A stretch of 36,223 bases of DNA, from positions 1-36,223 of the forward strand of contig JAUSMY010000001.1 of NCBI GenBank assembly GCA_030646035.1, written 5' to 3'. The DNA comes from Thermodesulfovibrionia bacterium (GTDB lineage Bacteria; Nitrospirota; Thermodesulfovibrionia; UBA6902). The notes under the pieces are model-generated. The model had not been told where the DNA came from. It made no database searches and worked only from the letters and a program-made list of their open reading frames with translations. Below, one piece after another: positions 24,923-32,492 of this stretch; the stretch's first letter is position 1, and every line of letters starts with the position of its first letter. Both the position numbers and the translations under genes were made by a program.

Positions 24923-25120
24923 ATGTCTGTTAAGGATATGATAAAAAAAGAGGTTGATAATCTGCCGGAGAATCTTGCCGCAGAGGTTTACGATTTTATG
25001 ATGTTCTTAGAGAGCAAGGGGGAGAGATCAATTCTTGTCCAAGCCTCACAATCCTTATCTGCGCCATCGTTCCAGAAGATCTGGGACAATAAGGAGGATG
25101 CTGTTTATGACAGCTTATGA
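24923..25120 (+). CDS. Antitoxin, DUF2281-like
   Basis: A 65-residue protein beginning MSVKDMIKKEVDNLPENLAAEVYDFMMFLE, the helical start of DUF2281-type antitoxins, and ending SFQKIWDNKEDAVYDSL, the toxin-binding tail. AAGGAGG precedes the ATG. The stop overlaps the ATG of a MazF-type toxin by 14 bases, the usual coupling, but that toxin is truncated after 31 codons. The antitoxin may therefore be an orphan, possibly still able to neutralise related toxins. Confidence 0.85.
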   Translation: MSVKDMIKKEVDNLPENLAAEVYDFMMFLESKGERSILVQASQSLSAPSFQKIWDNKEDAVYDSL

Positions 25121-25202
25121 GAAGGGCGATGTAGTTCTTGTCCCCTTTCCTTTCAGTGACCAGACTACCACGAAAAAACGCCCTGCTCTCTTTTTACAAT
25201 AA
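25107..25202 (+). pseudogene. Truncated MazF-type toxin, first 31 codons only
   Basis: The frame reads MTAYEKGDVVLVPFPFSDQT then TTKKRPALFLQ and a stop. This is the family N-terminus (GD.VLVPFPFSD....KKRPAL) and is missing about 80 residues. AAGGAGG at 25091-25097 is correctly placed. The reading breaks off right after RPAL, and the next gene starts six bases after the stop. It is a deletion remnant, unlikely to be toxic. Confidence 0.85.
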
Positions 25203-25207
25203 ACTCC

Positions 25208-25678
25208 ATGTCCAAGTTAGGAATAAGCATATACAACATACTGCTTGCTTTGTGGGTGGGAGGGATCGCGATCTTTTCTTTCCTCATCACTCCGGTCATA
25301 TTCAAGGGCTTTGAGCGCGATACGGCGAGCGCGATCGTTGACAAGCTCTTTCCTTTTTACTTCCCGTATAACCTGATCATCTCTATAGCTGCGCTCTTGT
25401 GCTTTTTCTTTTTTACAAACCTTCAGTCAGGCATCTCTAAAAAGATATCCCTTGGACTGATCATCGCTGCCATCGTGATAAACGCTTTTATCACCTTTAA
25501 GATTTACCCTGACGTCAAGAAGGTAAAGGCAACGATAGCATCTTTTGAACAGACATCTTCAGAGTCATTAGAAAGGAAGGAGTTTAGAAAACTTCACGGG
25601 ATCAGCGCTGTCTTGAATCTCCTGCTGCTGATAGACGGCATCGCACTTATCGTCATCAGCTCGGTACCGAAGGAATAG
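25208..25678 (+). CDS. DUF4149 domain membrane protein
   Basis: A 156-residue inner-membrane protein with about four hydrophobic segments: ISIYNILLALWVGGIAIFSFLI, YNLIISIAALLCFFFF, ISLGLIIAAIVINAFITF and LHGISAVLNLLLLIDGIALIVIS. The N-terminal LWVGG..F and the FR..HG..A..N motif identify DUF4149. The function is unknown. The gene begins six bases after the truncated toxin, with no ribosome site upstream, so its original promoter and leader may have been lost or replaced at the recombination joint. It converges on the tolC-type gene with a three-base gap. Confidence 0.88.
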   Translation: MSKLGISIYNILLALWVGGIAIFSFLITPVIFKGFERDTASAIVDKLFPFYFPYNLIISIAALLCFFFFTNLQSGISKKISLGLIIAAIVINAFITFKIYPDVKKVKATIASFEQTSSESLERKEFRKLHGISAVLNLLLLIDGIALIVISSVPKE

Positions 25679-25681
25679 GCT

Positions 25682-26968
25682 TTAGTTCTCCCCAAGCACG
25701 CCCATTACCCAGAGAAGGTTCACCTGAGACGCAAGATAGTCTCTCCATGCCTGTGAAAGATTAACCTTTGCCTGCCGGAGATTGAGTTCTGCATCTTCAA
25801 CTTCAAGCCTGATCTTCACTCCCAATTCGTAACCCTTTTCAGACATGAACAATAATTTCTCAGCCTGCTTAACTGTGCCGGAAAGGGCATCGACTATCTC
25901 TTTTGATTCCTGTACATTGTTCAGCGCCTGTCGCGTCTGAAGGGCGATGGAATTGGCAAGCTTCTCTTCGTCTATCTTAATGCTGCGAAGGTCGCTCTCA
26001 GCCTGCGTCACTTTTCCACTCGTGTGCATTCCGTCAAAGAAGGGGAAGGAGAGGAACATTCCGGCGCTCCATGCATTTCCGTTCATGTCCATATTTCTAC
26101 TGTTCAAATCTTTCCATCCGTAGCCGCCCCTGAATTCAAGCTGCGGTTTGTCTTCTGAGTTTGCCATGGTGACGAGCTCACCAGCGATGTTTATACGGAA
26201 GCGGAGGTCTTTCACTTCAGGCCGGTTCTCAAGCGCTTTGCTGTACACCGCTTCATAGTCCAGCACTGTTGGAACATCAACGGGTTCCAAACTGCCAGTG
26301 ACATCTATGCTCTTATCTTCGGATGCGAGAAGAAAACGGAGCCTGTCGAGCGCTTCGCGTATCCTGTTCTCCGTGCGTATGGAATCAGGCCGAGCATTTT
26401 GTACAGCGACCTCAGCTGCCAATACCTCATAATCAGTTGCAACTCCTGCGCTGTATTTGCGCTGCGCTTCTTCAAGATGCCGCTCTTTCTGCTCAAGGTT
26501 TTGAAGCGAAATGGCATGCAGCTCTTTTGCAAAAAGTACATCATAGAAGGCGATGGAGACATCCCTGAGAGCAGCCTGGCGGTAAAGCCTCAACTGCTCA
26601 TCAGCGGTCTTGAGCCCTTCTTTAGCAGCTCTTATCGCAGCTCCGAGCTTGCCCCATGTGAAGAGCGTCTGTGTAACTCCGACCTCACCTGAATAGCTCC
26701 TCATCCTGTCAGGATAGAATCCGGTATCATCCTGACTGAGAAGCGCTGAGCCTGTAACGCTGAAGTGCGGCAATGCGGCAGCTCTCTCTTCGACATATTT
26801 TCCCTGAACCCAGCGTGAGTACTCCCGCGCCTTTTGAATATCAAGGTTCTTTTCAGAGGCGATATCAAGCGCCTGCTGCAAGGTCAAGACCTTTGTCTCG
26901 TCAGCTATGGCGGAAAGTGGCAGCATAAGTGTGATGATTAATATGAGTGAACAATAATATTTCTTCAT
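25682..26968 (-). CDS. TolC family outer membrane efflux protein
   Basis: A 428-residue exported protein (signal MKKYYCSLILIITLMLPLSAIA). It has two TolC-type repeats rich in long coiled-coil helices: LTLQQALDIASEKNLDIQKAREY, then KYSAGVATDYEVLAAEVAVQNA (about 172-193) and a C-terminal KGYELGVKIRLEVEDAELNLRQA. Three such chains would form the outer-membrane channel. Its start overlaps the end of the RND gene by four bases (ATGA), so it is translated together with the pump. A full trans-envelope efflux set is encoded here. Confidence 0.95.
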   Translation of the reverse strand: MKKYYCSLILIITLMLPLSAIADETKVLTLQQALDIASEKNLDIQKAREYSRWVQGKYVEERAAALPHFSVTGSALLSQDDTGFYPDRMRSYSGEVGVTQTLFTWGKLGAAIRAAKEGLKTADEQLRLYRQAALRDVSIAFYDVLFAKELHAISLQNLEQKERHLEEAQRKYSAGVATDYEVLAAEVAVQNARPDSIRTENRIREALDRLRFLLASEDKSIDVTGSLEPVDVPTVLDYEAVYSKALENRPEVKDLRFRINIAGELVTMANSEDKPQLEFRGGYGWKDLNSRNMDMNGNAWSAGMFLSFPFFDGMHTSGKVTQAESDLRSIKIDEEKLANSIALQTRQALNNVQESKEIVDALSGTVKQAEKLLFMSEKGYELGVKIRLEVEDAELNLRQAKVNLSQAWRDYLASQVNLLWVMGVLGEN

Positions 26969-29900
26969 ATTGTCACCGCCTTTTTAGAGCTGAAGCGTTT
27001 ACCTATCCAGACACCGAAATCATCCAGCACTGTGTACACAACCGGCACGACGAGAAGGGTCAGAACAGTTGAAGTGAGCAGCCCGCCTATTACGGCACGA
27101 GCCATAGGCGCGCGCATCTCTGAACCTGAGCCGAGCGCAAAGGCAAGCGGCATCATGCCGAAGACCATGGCGAGCGTTGTCATCAGGATCGGGCGGAGCC
27201 TCGTCCTTCCTGCGGTAATCACAGCTTCGCTTCTCTCGATGCCGCGTGCGCGCAGCACCTTTGCATAGTCCACAAGCAGTATGGCGTTCTTAGTGACCAA
27301 GCCCATAAGCATTATCAAACCTATAAGCGACATGATATTTACTGTGTCGCCTGTCATGAAGAGCATCCCTGCCATGCCGACGATGGAAAGGGGGAGGGAT
27401 AGCATGATGGCAAACGGTTCCAGAAATGATTCAAACTGCGCTGCCAGTATGAGATAGACAAGGAGCACTGCAAGTATGAGAGACTCTCCCATATATCCGA
27501 AGGATTCAGCCATGTCCTCAGCCTCTCCTGAAAAGATTATCTTATAGCCCGGTTCCATAGTGATGCCCTCTGAAGCCTTCTGAACTTTGTTCATTGCGGT
27601 TCCTATAGGCACGCCGTCGAGATTTGCGGTTATGACCACCTCGCGGGTCAGCGCCTGACGGTTGATCTCAGATGGCGAGTTGCTCACATCATATGATGCG
27701 ATGTTCGACAGCGGCATGAGAGCAAAAGGCCTGTTTCCCCTCTGCACGGCAAACCTCAGGTTCTGCACCTGAGTAGGGTCCTGGCGCAGATGTTCAGGCA
27801 GCCGCACCATCACATCCACTGAATCGCCGTCTTCGTCTTCATAGGTTGTCACAGCCTCACCGCCTACAAGCGCGCTTACGGTGCGGACGATGCGGTCGGT
27901 CATGATGCCTGCGTTGACAGCCTTTTCCCTGTCCACCGTGAGCCGGTATTCAGGGATGTCGCTCTCAAGCGTGGCTTCAATGTCAACGATGCCTGGGATG
28001 CCGTACATCTTATCCTTCAGTTTGGCTGAATACTTTTTTAATAATGCGATATCTTCGCCCCTCACATTCACAACGAGAGGCTTGATGCTGCTTCCGACTC
28101 CGCCTGCCTCTTCAATTGATATCTTGATACCCGGAATGCGCTGAAGCCTGTCGCGCACATCCTGCTGGATAGCATTCTGCTTCCTCTTCCGCTCTGAGCG
28201 TTCCTTGAGCTTTATGTAGACAACTCCGCTCTGTACAGTTCCGCTGTCGCCTGCGCCTATAGTTGAGTATGTGTGATCAACCTCCGGGATATCTTTGAGA
28301 GATGTAAGCATTGCGTTGAGCCGTCCCCGGCTTTCTTCAAGCGATGCGTCAGGCGCTGTCTTGAAACTTATCTGGAATTCACCCTTGTCAAAATTTGTCA
28401 TGAATGATGATTCGAGCATGCCGAATATCATGATCCCGCTGACAAATGCGGCAAATGCAGAGATCAAAACCGTCTTTCTATGATCAAGCGCCCAGGCGAT
28501 GAGATGGCGGTAGCGGTCAGCCATACTTTCAAAAAAATCATTGAAGCGGTCAAGAATTCGTGAGATGAAACCGCGCCTTCCTTCCCTGTGTATCGACGGG
28601 TCATACCAGCGCGAAGAGAGCATCGGGTCAAGCGTGAAGGATACAAGCAGAGATACAGAGACAGCAAATGCAACAGTGATGCCGAACGAGAAGAAGAAGC
28701 GGCCTACGATGCCCTTCATGAAGGCCACCGGCACGAATACCGCAAGGATGGACAAGGTTGTGGCAAAGACAGCGAGCCCGATCTCGTTCGTACCGTTGCG
28801 CGCTGCTGTAAAGTGGTCTTCGCCGCGTTCAAGATGGCGCACGATATTCTCCCGCACAACTATTGCGTCATCTATAAGCAGGCCTATCGCAAGCGAGAGC
28901 GCCATGAGCGTCATTATATTCAGAGTCATGCCGAGGGCGTTCATTATGATGAATGATGATATGACTGATATCGGCAGTGTGAGGCCTGTGATGACTGTGG
29001 AGCGCCATGAGTTGATGAAGCAGAAGACTATCAGTATAGTGAGAAGGCCGCCGATCACCATCGTCTCCTGCACGTCCTTGAGAGAATCGCGCGTCATTGT
29101 CGAAGCGTCTCTGACTACATCCAGTGTTACGCCCGAAGGAAGTTCCGGCTGGAGCTGGGCAACGCGCTTTATTATCGCATCAACAACCTCCACCATATTC
29201 GCGCCTGACTGTTTCTGGATATCAAGCGCAACTGCCGGGATACCGTTCACAAGCGCAAGAGAGCGCTCCTCTTCAATGCCGTCCACAACCTCTGCTACCT
29301 CTCCAAGCCTTATAGGCCTGCCATCGCGCTCAGCTATGACCATAGAGCGGAACTGATCCACGCTGTCAGGTTTTCCCGCTATCCTGAGCGGGTACTCTGT
29401 GTTGCCCCGGTGCAGCCTTCCAAGAGGTGTGTTCACATTCTCAGACCTCAATCCGTTTATCACAGTATCTACCCCTATGCCGAGGGACTCGATACGGCCC
29501 GGGTCTATGACTACATTGACCTCTCTCTTTGCTGAACCGACCAGATATACCTTTCCCACTCCGGAAACCGTCTCAAGCCGGCGCTTTATCTTCTTTTCTA
29601 CAAGAAGGGTGAGGTCGCGGTTTGAGAGGGAAGAGGATCGCACTGCAAGCGATATGACAGGCAATGCGTTGAAATCGAGCTTCTGTATGATAGGGTCTTC
29701 GATGCCCTGCGGCAGTTCGCCTCTGACAGCGTTTATCTTCGCCCGTGCCTCCTGAGCGACCTCATTTATCTTCTCTTCAAGCCGGAACTCAACAACAACG
29801 GTTGATACGCCCTCGCGTGAATATGAGATGACGCGCTTTACCCCTGCGATAGGGTTCACGGCCTCCTCGATCTTTTTGGTCAGTTCCCTTTCAACACTTT

Positions 29901-30069
29901 CAGGAGAAGCGCCCGGGAACTTTGTGATTATGGAAACAACAGGTATCTCGACATTCGGATACATCTCCACAGAAAGCTGGCGGTACGAGAATATACCCAA
30001 TACGACAAGGGTCAGCATTATGACCGCTGCAAAGATAGGCCTCTTTATGGAAAGGTCGGAAATGAGCAT
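26965..30069 (-). CDS. RND efflux transporter inner-membrane pump (HAE1-type)
   Basis: A 1034-residue proton-driven pump of the AcrB/MexB kind. Membrane helix 1 is at about 10-30, two large periplasmic loops are at about 33-335 and 555-860, and helix blocks are at 335-550 and 862-1017. The proton relay is present: Asp400/Asp401 in GLLIDDAIVV, Lys927 in GLVTKNAILLVDYA, and Arg959 and Thr964/965 in TRLRPILMTT. These match Asp407/408, Lys940, Arg971 and Thr978 of AcrB. It is slightly shorter than AcrB (1049). It lies between adaptor (three-base gap) and TolC (four-base overlap). Substrates could be drugs, solvents or lipids and cannot be told from sequence. Confidence 0.96.
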   Translation of the reverse strand: MLISDLSIKRPIFAAVIMLTLVVLGIFSYRQLSVEMYPNVEIPVVSIITKFPGASPESVERELTKKIEEAVNPIAGVKRVISYSREGVSTVVVEFRLEEKINEVAQEARAKINAVRGELPQGIEDPIIQKLDFNALPVISLAVRSSSLSNRDLTLLVEKKIKRRLETVSGVGKVYLVGSAKREVNVVIDPGRIESLGIGVDTVINGLRSENVNTPLGRLHRGNTEYPLRIAGKPDSVDQFRSMVIAERDGRPIRLGEVAEVVDGIEEERSLALVNGIPAVALDIQKQSGANMVEVVDAIIKRVAQLQPELPSGVTLDVVRDASTMTRDSLKDVQETMVIGGLLTILIVFCFINSWRSTVITGLTLPISVISSFIIMNALGMTLNIMTLMALSLAIGLLIDDAIVVRENIVRHLERGEDHFTAARNGTNEIGLAVFATTLSILAVFVPVAFMKGIVGRFFFSFGITVAFAVSVSLLVSFTLDPMLSSRWYDPSIHREGRRGFISRILDRFNDFFESMADRYRHLIAWALDHRKTVLISAFAAFVSGIMIFGMLESSFMTNFDKGEFQISFKTAPDASLEESRGRLNAMLTSLKDIPEVDHTYSTIGAGDSGTVQSGVVYIKLKERSERKRKQNAIQQDVRDRLQRIPGIKISIEEAGGVGSSIKPLVVNVRGEDIALLKKYSAKLKDKMYGIPGIVDIEATLESDIPEYRLTVDREKAVNAGIMTDRIVRTVSALVGGEAVTTYEDEDGDSVDVMVRLPEHLRQDPTQVQNLRFAVQRGNRPFALMPLSNIASYDVSNSPSEINRQALTREVVITANLDGVPIGTAMNKVQKASEGITMEPGYKIIFSGEAEDMAESFGYMGESLILAVLLVYLILAAQFESFLEPFAIMLSLPLSIVGMAGMLFMTGDTVNIMSLIGLIMLMGLVTKNAILLVDYAKVLRARGIERSEAVITAGRTRLRPILMTTLAMVFGMMPLAFALGSGSEMRAPMARAVIGGLLTSTVLTLLVVPVVYTVLDDFGVWIGKRFSSKKAVTI

Positions 30070-30072
30070 CTC

Positions 30073-31230
30073 TTACTTTTCCTGTCCGCCTGAGATGGTC
30101 ACTTTGTCATTGTCCTTCAGATTAAAACCGCCGCGCACAACCAGCATCTCCCCTGAATTCAGCCCTGAGATGATCTCCACCTGATCTCCGGAGATAACGC
30201 CGATCGCTATCTCTCTGTAATGCGCAATGTCATTTTCAATTACATATGCGCCTGCCTTTTTTCCGGCAACATTAAGGCCTGTGAGAGCTGAGCGCGGAAC
30301 CTGTATGACAGACCTCATGACCCCTGTCTGGATGGTCCCTTTAGCAAAAAGCCCTGTTTTTAATTCTCCGGATGAATTGATAACTTCAGCAGTCACTTTT
30401 ATTGATCTGTCAGCTTCGTCCACTGAAGGGTTTATGTGCATTATCTTGCCTGAAAAGATTCTGCCTGGAAGCGCGTCAACAGTGAAGGTCAGAGGGTCGC
30501 CGGCCTTAATGGCAGCCATATTTACTGACGGGACAGTTACGGTAAGTTTGAGGATGCTGTTATCTACGATCTTAAAGAGCGGCTTTGCTGCTCCTGTGTC
30601 GCTGGTAAGATCGCCCACATTCACATCACGCAGTGAGACGACCCCGTTCATGGGAGAAAGTATCAGCCCTTTGGCAAGCCGCGCCTGAAGCGAGTGCATT
30701 TCTCCTTCTGCCGCGCTGACCTGGGCACGTGCTGCTTCAACACCTGCGTTAGCCGCCTCTGCCTCAGATACGGCATCCTCATAATTCTGCTGCGTGGCAA
30801 GGCCGAATTCTTTGAGCTTCTGCACGCGTGTCTTTTCACGCTCTGCGCGCTGGGCTGCGACCTGTGCCTGAAGGTATCCTGCCTTTGCAGATTCAACTGA
30901 AGCCTCTGCCCTCTTCACAAGCGCATCGGTCTCGCTCAGGTCTATCCGTGCGAGGGGTTCATTCTTTCTTACTTTCACCCATTCAGTAACATAAACATCA
31001 CTTATGAGCCCCGGTATCTGGGACTTAACAACTGCCTCGTATTTTGGCGTCAAAGAGCCGACCACATCGATCCGTTCGGTCAGTTCTGAAGCTGCAACCG
31101 TAATGGTCTCTACAGCTATCGCAGGGCGATTATCCTTATCCGTATTTTTATTTTCAGTATTTTTTGAAGAACAGCCTGATGACGAGATAAAAGAAAGTAA
31201 AATAATAAATAACAGTATCTTCCTGTTCAA
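30073..31230 (-). CDS. RND efflux periplasmic adaptor subunit (membrane fusion lipoprotein)
   Basis: A 385-residue adaptor. The lipoprotein signal is MNRKILLFIILLSFISSSGC with acylated Cys20. The order is a half barrel-sandwich/lipoyl piece (YEAVVKSQIPGLISDVYVTE, about 64-83), a long helical hairpin (about 95-160), the second lipoyl half (ILSPMNGVVSLRDVNVGDL), a beta-barrel (about 205-290) and a membrane-proximal domain ending SGLNSGEMLVVRGGFNLKDNDKV. The start codon is TTG at 31230 with AAGGTGG seven bases upstream. It bridges the pump and TolC protein encoded next. A DUF3617 gene lies 66 bases upstream on the same strand and may lead the operon. Confidence 0.94.
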   Translation of the reverse strand: MNRKILLFIILLSFISSSGCSSKNTENKNTDKDNRPAIAVETITVAASELTERIDVVGSLTPKYEAVVKSQIPGLISDVYVTEWVKVRKNEPLARIDLSETDALVKRAEASVESAKAGYLQAQVAAQRAEREKTRVQKLKEFGLATQQNYEDAVSEAEAANAGVEAARAQVSAAEGEMHSLQARLAKGLILSPMNGVVSLRDVNVGDLTSDTGAAKPLFKIVDNSILKLTVTVPSVNMAAIKAGDPLTFTVDALPGRIFSGKIMHINPSVDEADRSIKVTAEVINSSGELKTGLFAKGTIQTGVMRSVIQVPRSALTGLNVAGKKAGAYVIENDIAHYREIAIGVISGDQVEIISGLNSGEMLVVRGGFNLKDNDKVTISGGQEK

Positions 31231-31296
31231 TGGAGGCCACCTTTGTACTTTTATGGTTTTTATTTATGTGCTTCTGTTCTATTTCAGAATTAAAAT

Positions 31297-31707
31297 CTAT
31301 TTACAGTCCCCTATACGGCGGCCTTTCATCTTCTGCGTAACATTCATGCCGTCCATTGCCATTTTTGTTTCCCCGTCAAATGTGTCGCCTTTATACGTGA
31401 TCCTGCCGGTGCTTTTTACAGGCTTCCCGTCGCTCATACAATGCACTTCCCAGGTAATAGTATCACCTTTTACATCGGTCTTCTCTATCTTGCAGTCCTT
31501 GGCATTCGGGTCTTTGTCCTGAGGTACACTGTCTTTGATAGTAAGGCACTGAGTATGTTTCATCGCAGGCATTTCCATAGGCATTCCGGGCATCTCCATC
31601 TTGGTTGTTATCTCCCACATGCCTTCATTCATATCCATTGCTGATACAGGCTGAAAAAACAAGAGTGCTGAGAAAGCAGTTATGACCGTTATTATTCTGT
31701 AATACAT
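31297..31707 (-). CDS. DUF3617 family periplasmic protein
   Basis: A 136-residue exported protein with a signal peptide (MYYRIITVITAFSALLFFQPVSA). The family pattern is clear: NEGMWEITTKMEMPGMPMEM then PAMKHTQCLT, with cysteines in CLT, DCKIEK, VHCMSDGK and the terminal GDCK. These probably form two disulfides. The methionine-rich MEMPGMPMEMPAM could contact a metal or be structural. The function of DUF3617 is unknown. GGGGAGG precedes the ATG. It is on the same strand, 66 bases before the efflux adaptor, so an operon of four genes is plausible. Confidence 0.88.
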   Translation of the reverse strand: MYYRIITVITAFSALLFFQPVSAMDMNEGMWEITTKMEMPGMPMEMPAMKHTQCLTIKDSVPQDKDPNAKDCKIEKTDVKGDTITWEVHCMSDGKPVKSTGRITYKGDTFDGETKMAMDGMNVTQKMKGRRIGDCK

Positions 31708-31798
31708 GATCTCCTCCCCTGATAATTTAATAACAGATTTATGCAGATATTATTATACAATTAAGCATGGTTTGTTTGGACAACTATCTTCTTAATTC

Positions 31799-31807
31799 TG
31801 ATATAAT
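31799..31807 (+). promoter_or_regulatory. Extended -10 promoter
   Basis: TGATATAAT is an extended -10 (TGnTATAAT). TGGACA at 31777-31782 is a near-consensus -35 but 19 bases away. Transcription would start about 20 bases before the gene at 31836, whose AAGGAGG ribosome site is at about 31825-31831. Confidence 0.55.
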
Positions 31808-31835
31808 TTGGAGAGTCTTTAACTAAGGAGGTCTG

Positions 31836-32195
31836 ATGATTTCCAATTTTAGAAAAATATGTTCAATAGCTGTGATAACCGCTTTTCTTCTAATAAGTTA
31901 TAACGGAAAAGCGTTTGCAACCGACTGGCAAAGTGTTTCTGATGCATTGATAAGAAGTTTTGAGGGCAAGATCGTATCTATTAAGCAGATCGATTCTAAG
32001 GAGTGCCATGCGGTATTATCGCCTGCAACATCAGGAGATCAGGCTGTGAAGCTGGCGGAAGATATCGGTGATTTTTTAAACAATTATACCGGCGGCCATA
32101 GCGGTGAGAAACCTGTTGTATATGTAATTGTGAAAGACAAAGAGATCGCTGCGGCAAGGTTTTCACGGATGAAGTATATTGGAAAGCTGCAGTGA
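31836..32195 (+). CDS. Small exported protein of unknown function
   Basis: A 119-residue protein with a signal peptide (MISNFRKICSIAVITAFLLI, cleavage probably near AFA/TDW at 29). The mature part is about 90 residues with one cysteine (KECHAVLSPATSGDQAVKLAEDIGDFL) and beta strands (KPVVYVIVKDKEIAAARFSRMKYIG). I do not recognise a family. It has a strong ribosome site, its own extended -10 promoter and no partner gene. It points away from the efflux operon, with which it shares the intergenic region. Confidence 0.8.
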   Translation: MISNFRKICSIAVITAFLLISYNGKAFATDWQSVSDALIRSFEGKIVSIKQIDSKECHAVLSPATSGDQAVKLAEDIGDFLNNYTGGHSGEKPVVYVIVKDKEIAAARFSRMKYIGKLQ

Positions 32196-32492
32196 TAAAA
32201 GTTGTTTTCCTGAGTTAATGGAGCCACCGAGCTGAATCTAACCGCTTACCTGCTTATTATGAATGAGTAAAGGAAGGGTTTGCTAATCTTTCCTGATTTC
32301 CCCGTCTGTCTACTATACAGTCCAGGAATAATCCATTATTCTGTTGTGGACTATCAGCCGTTCAGATATTCGAGGGCTTAAAAAAGTTCTTGCAATATAA
32401 TGAGATATAGTGATAATAAGGGAATAGTTAGGATTTAAGAAGTTCTATTGTGAAGACGGGCTTAAATACTTATAAACTGATGGGGTAATATC
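32196..32492 (+). other. Intergenic stretch with nested hairpin
   Basis: About 300 bases without a gene. At 32319-32352 AGTCCA pairs with TGGACT, enclosing GAATAAT/ATTATTC (32326-32332 with 32335-32341), a near-perfect cruciform or RNA fold. TTGCAA and GATAAT further on (about 32391-32425) could be a weak promoter for the following gene. No known riboswitch or RNA family is recognised. Confidence 0.35.

Noticed and set aside
28541-29356. 271-codon plus-strand frame inside the RND gene
   Set aside because: It is a shadow of the well-supported pump gene: Ser/Arg-rich low-complexity translation and no ribosome site.
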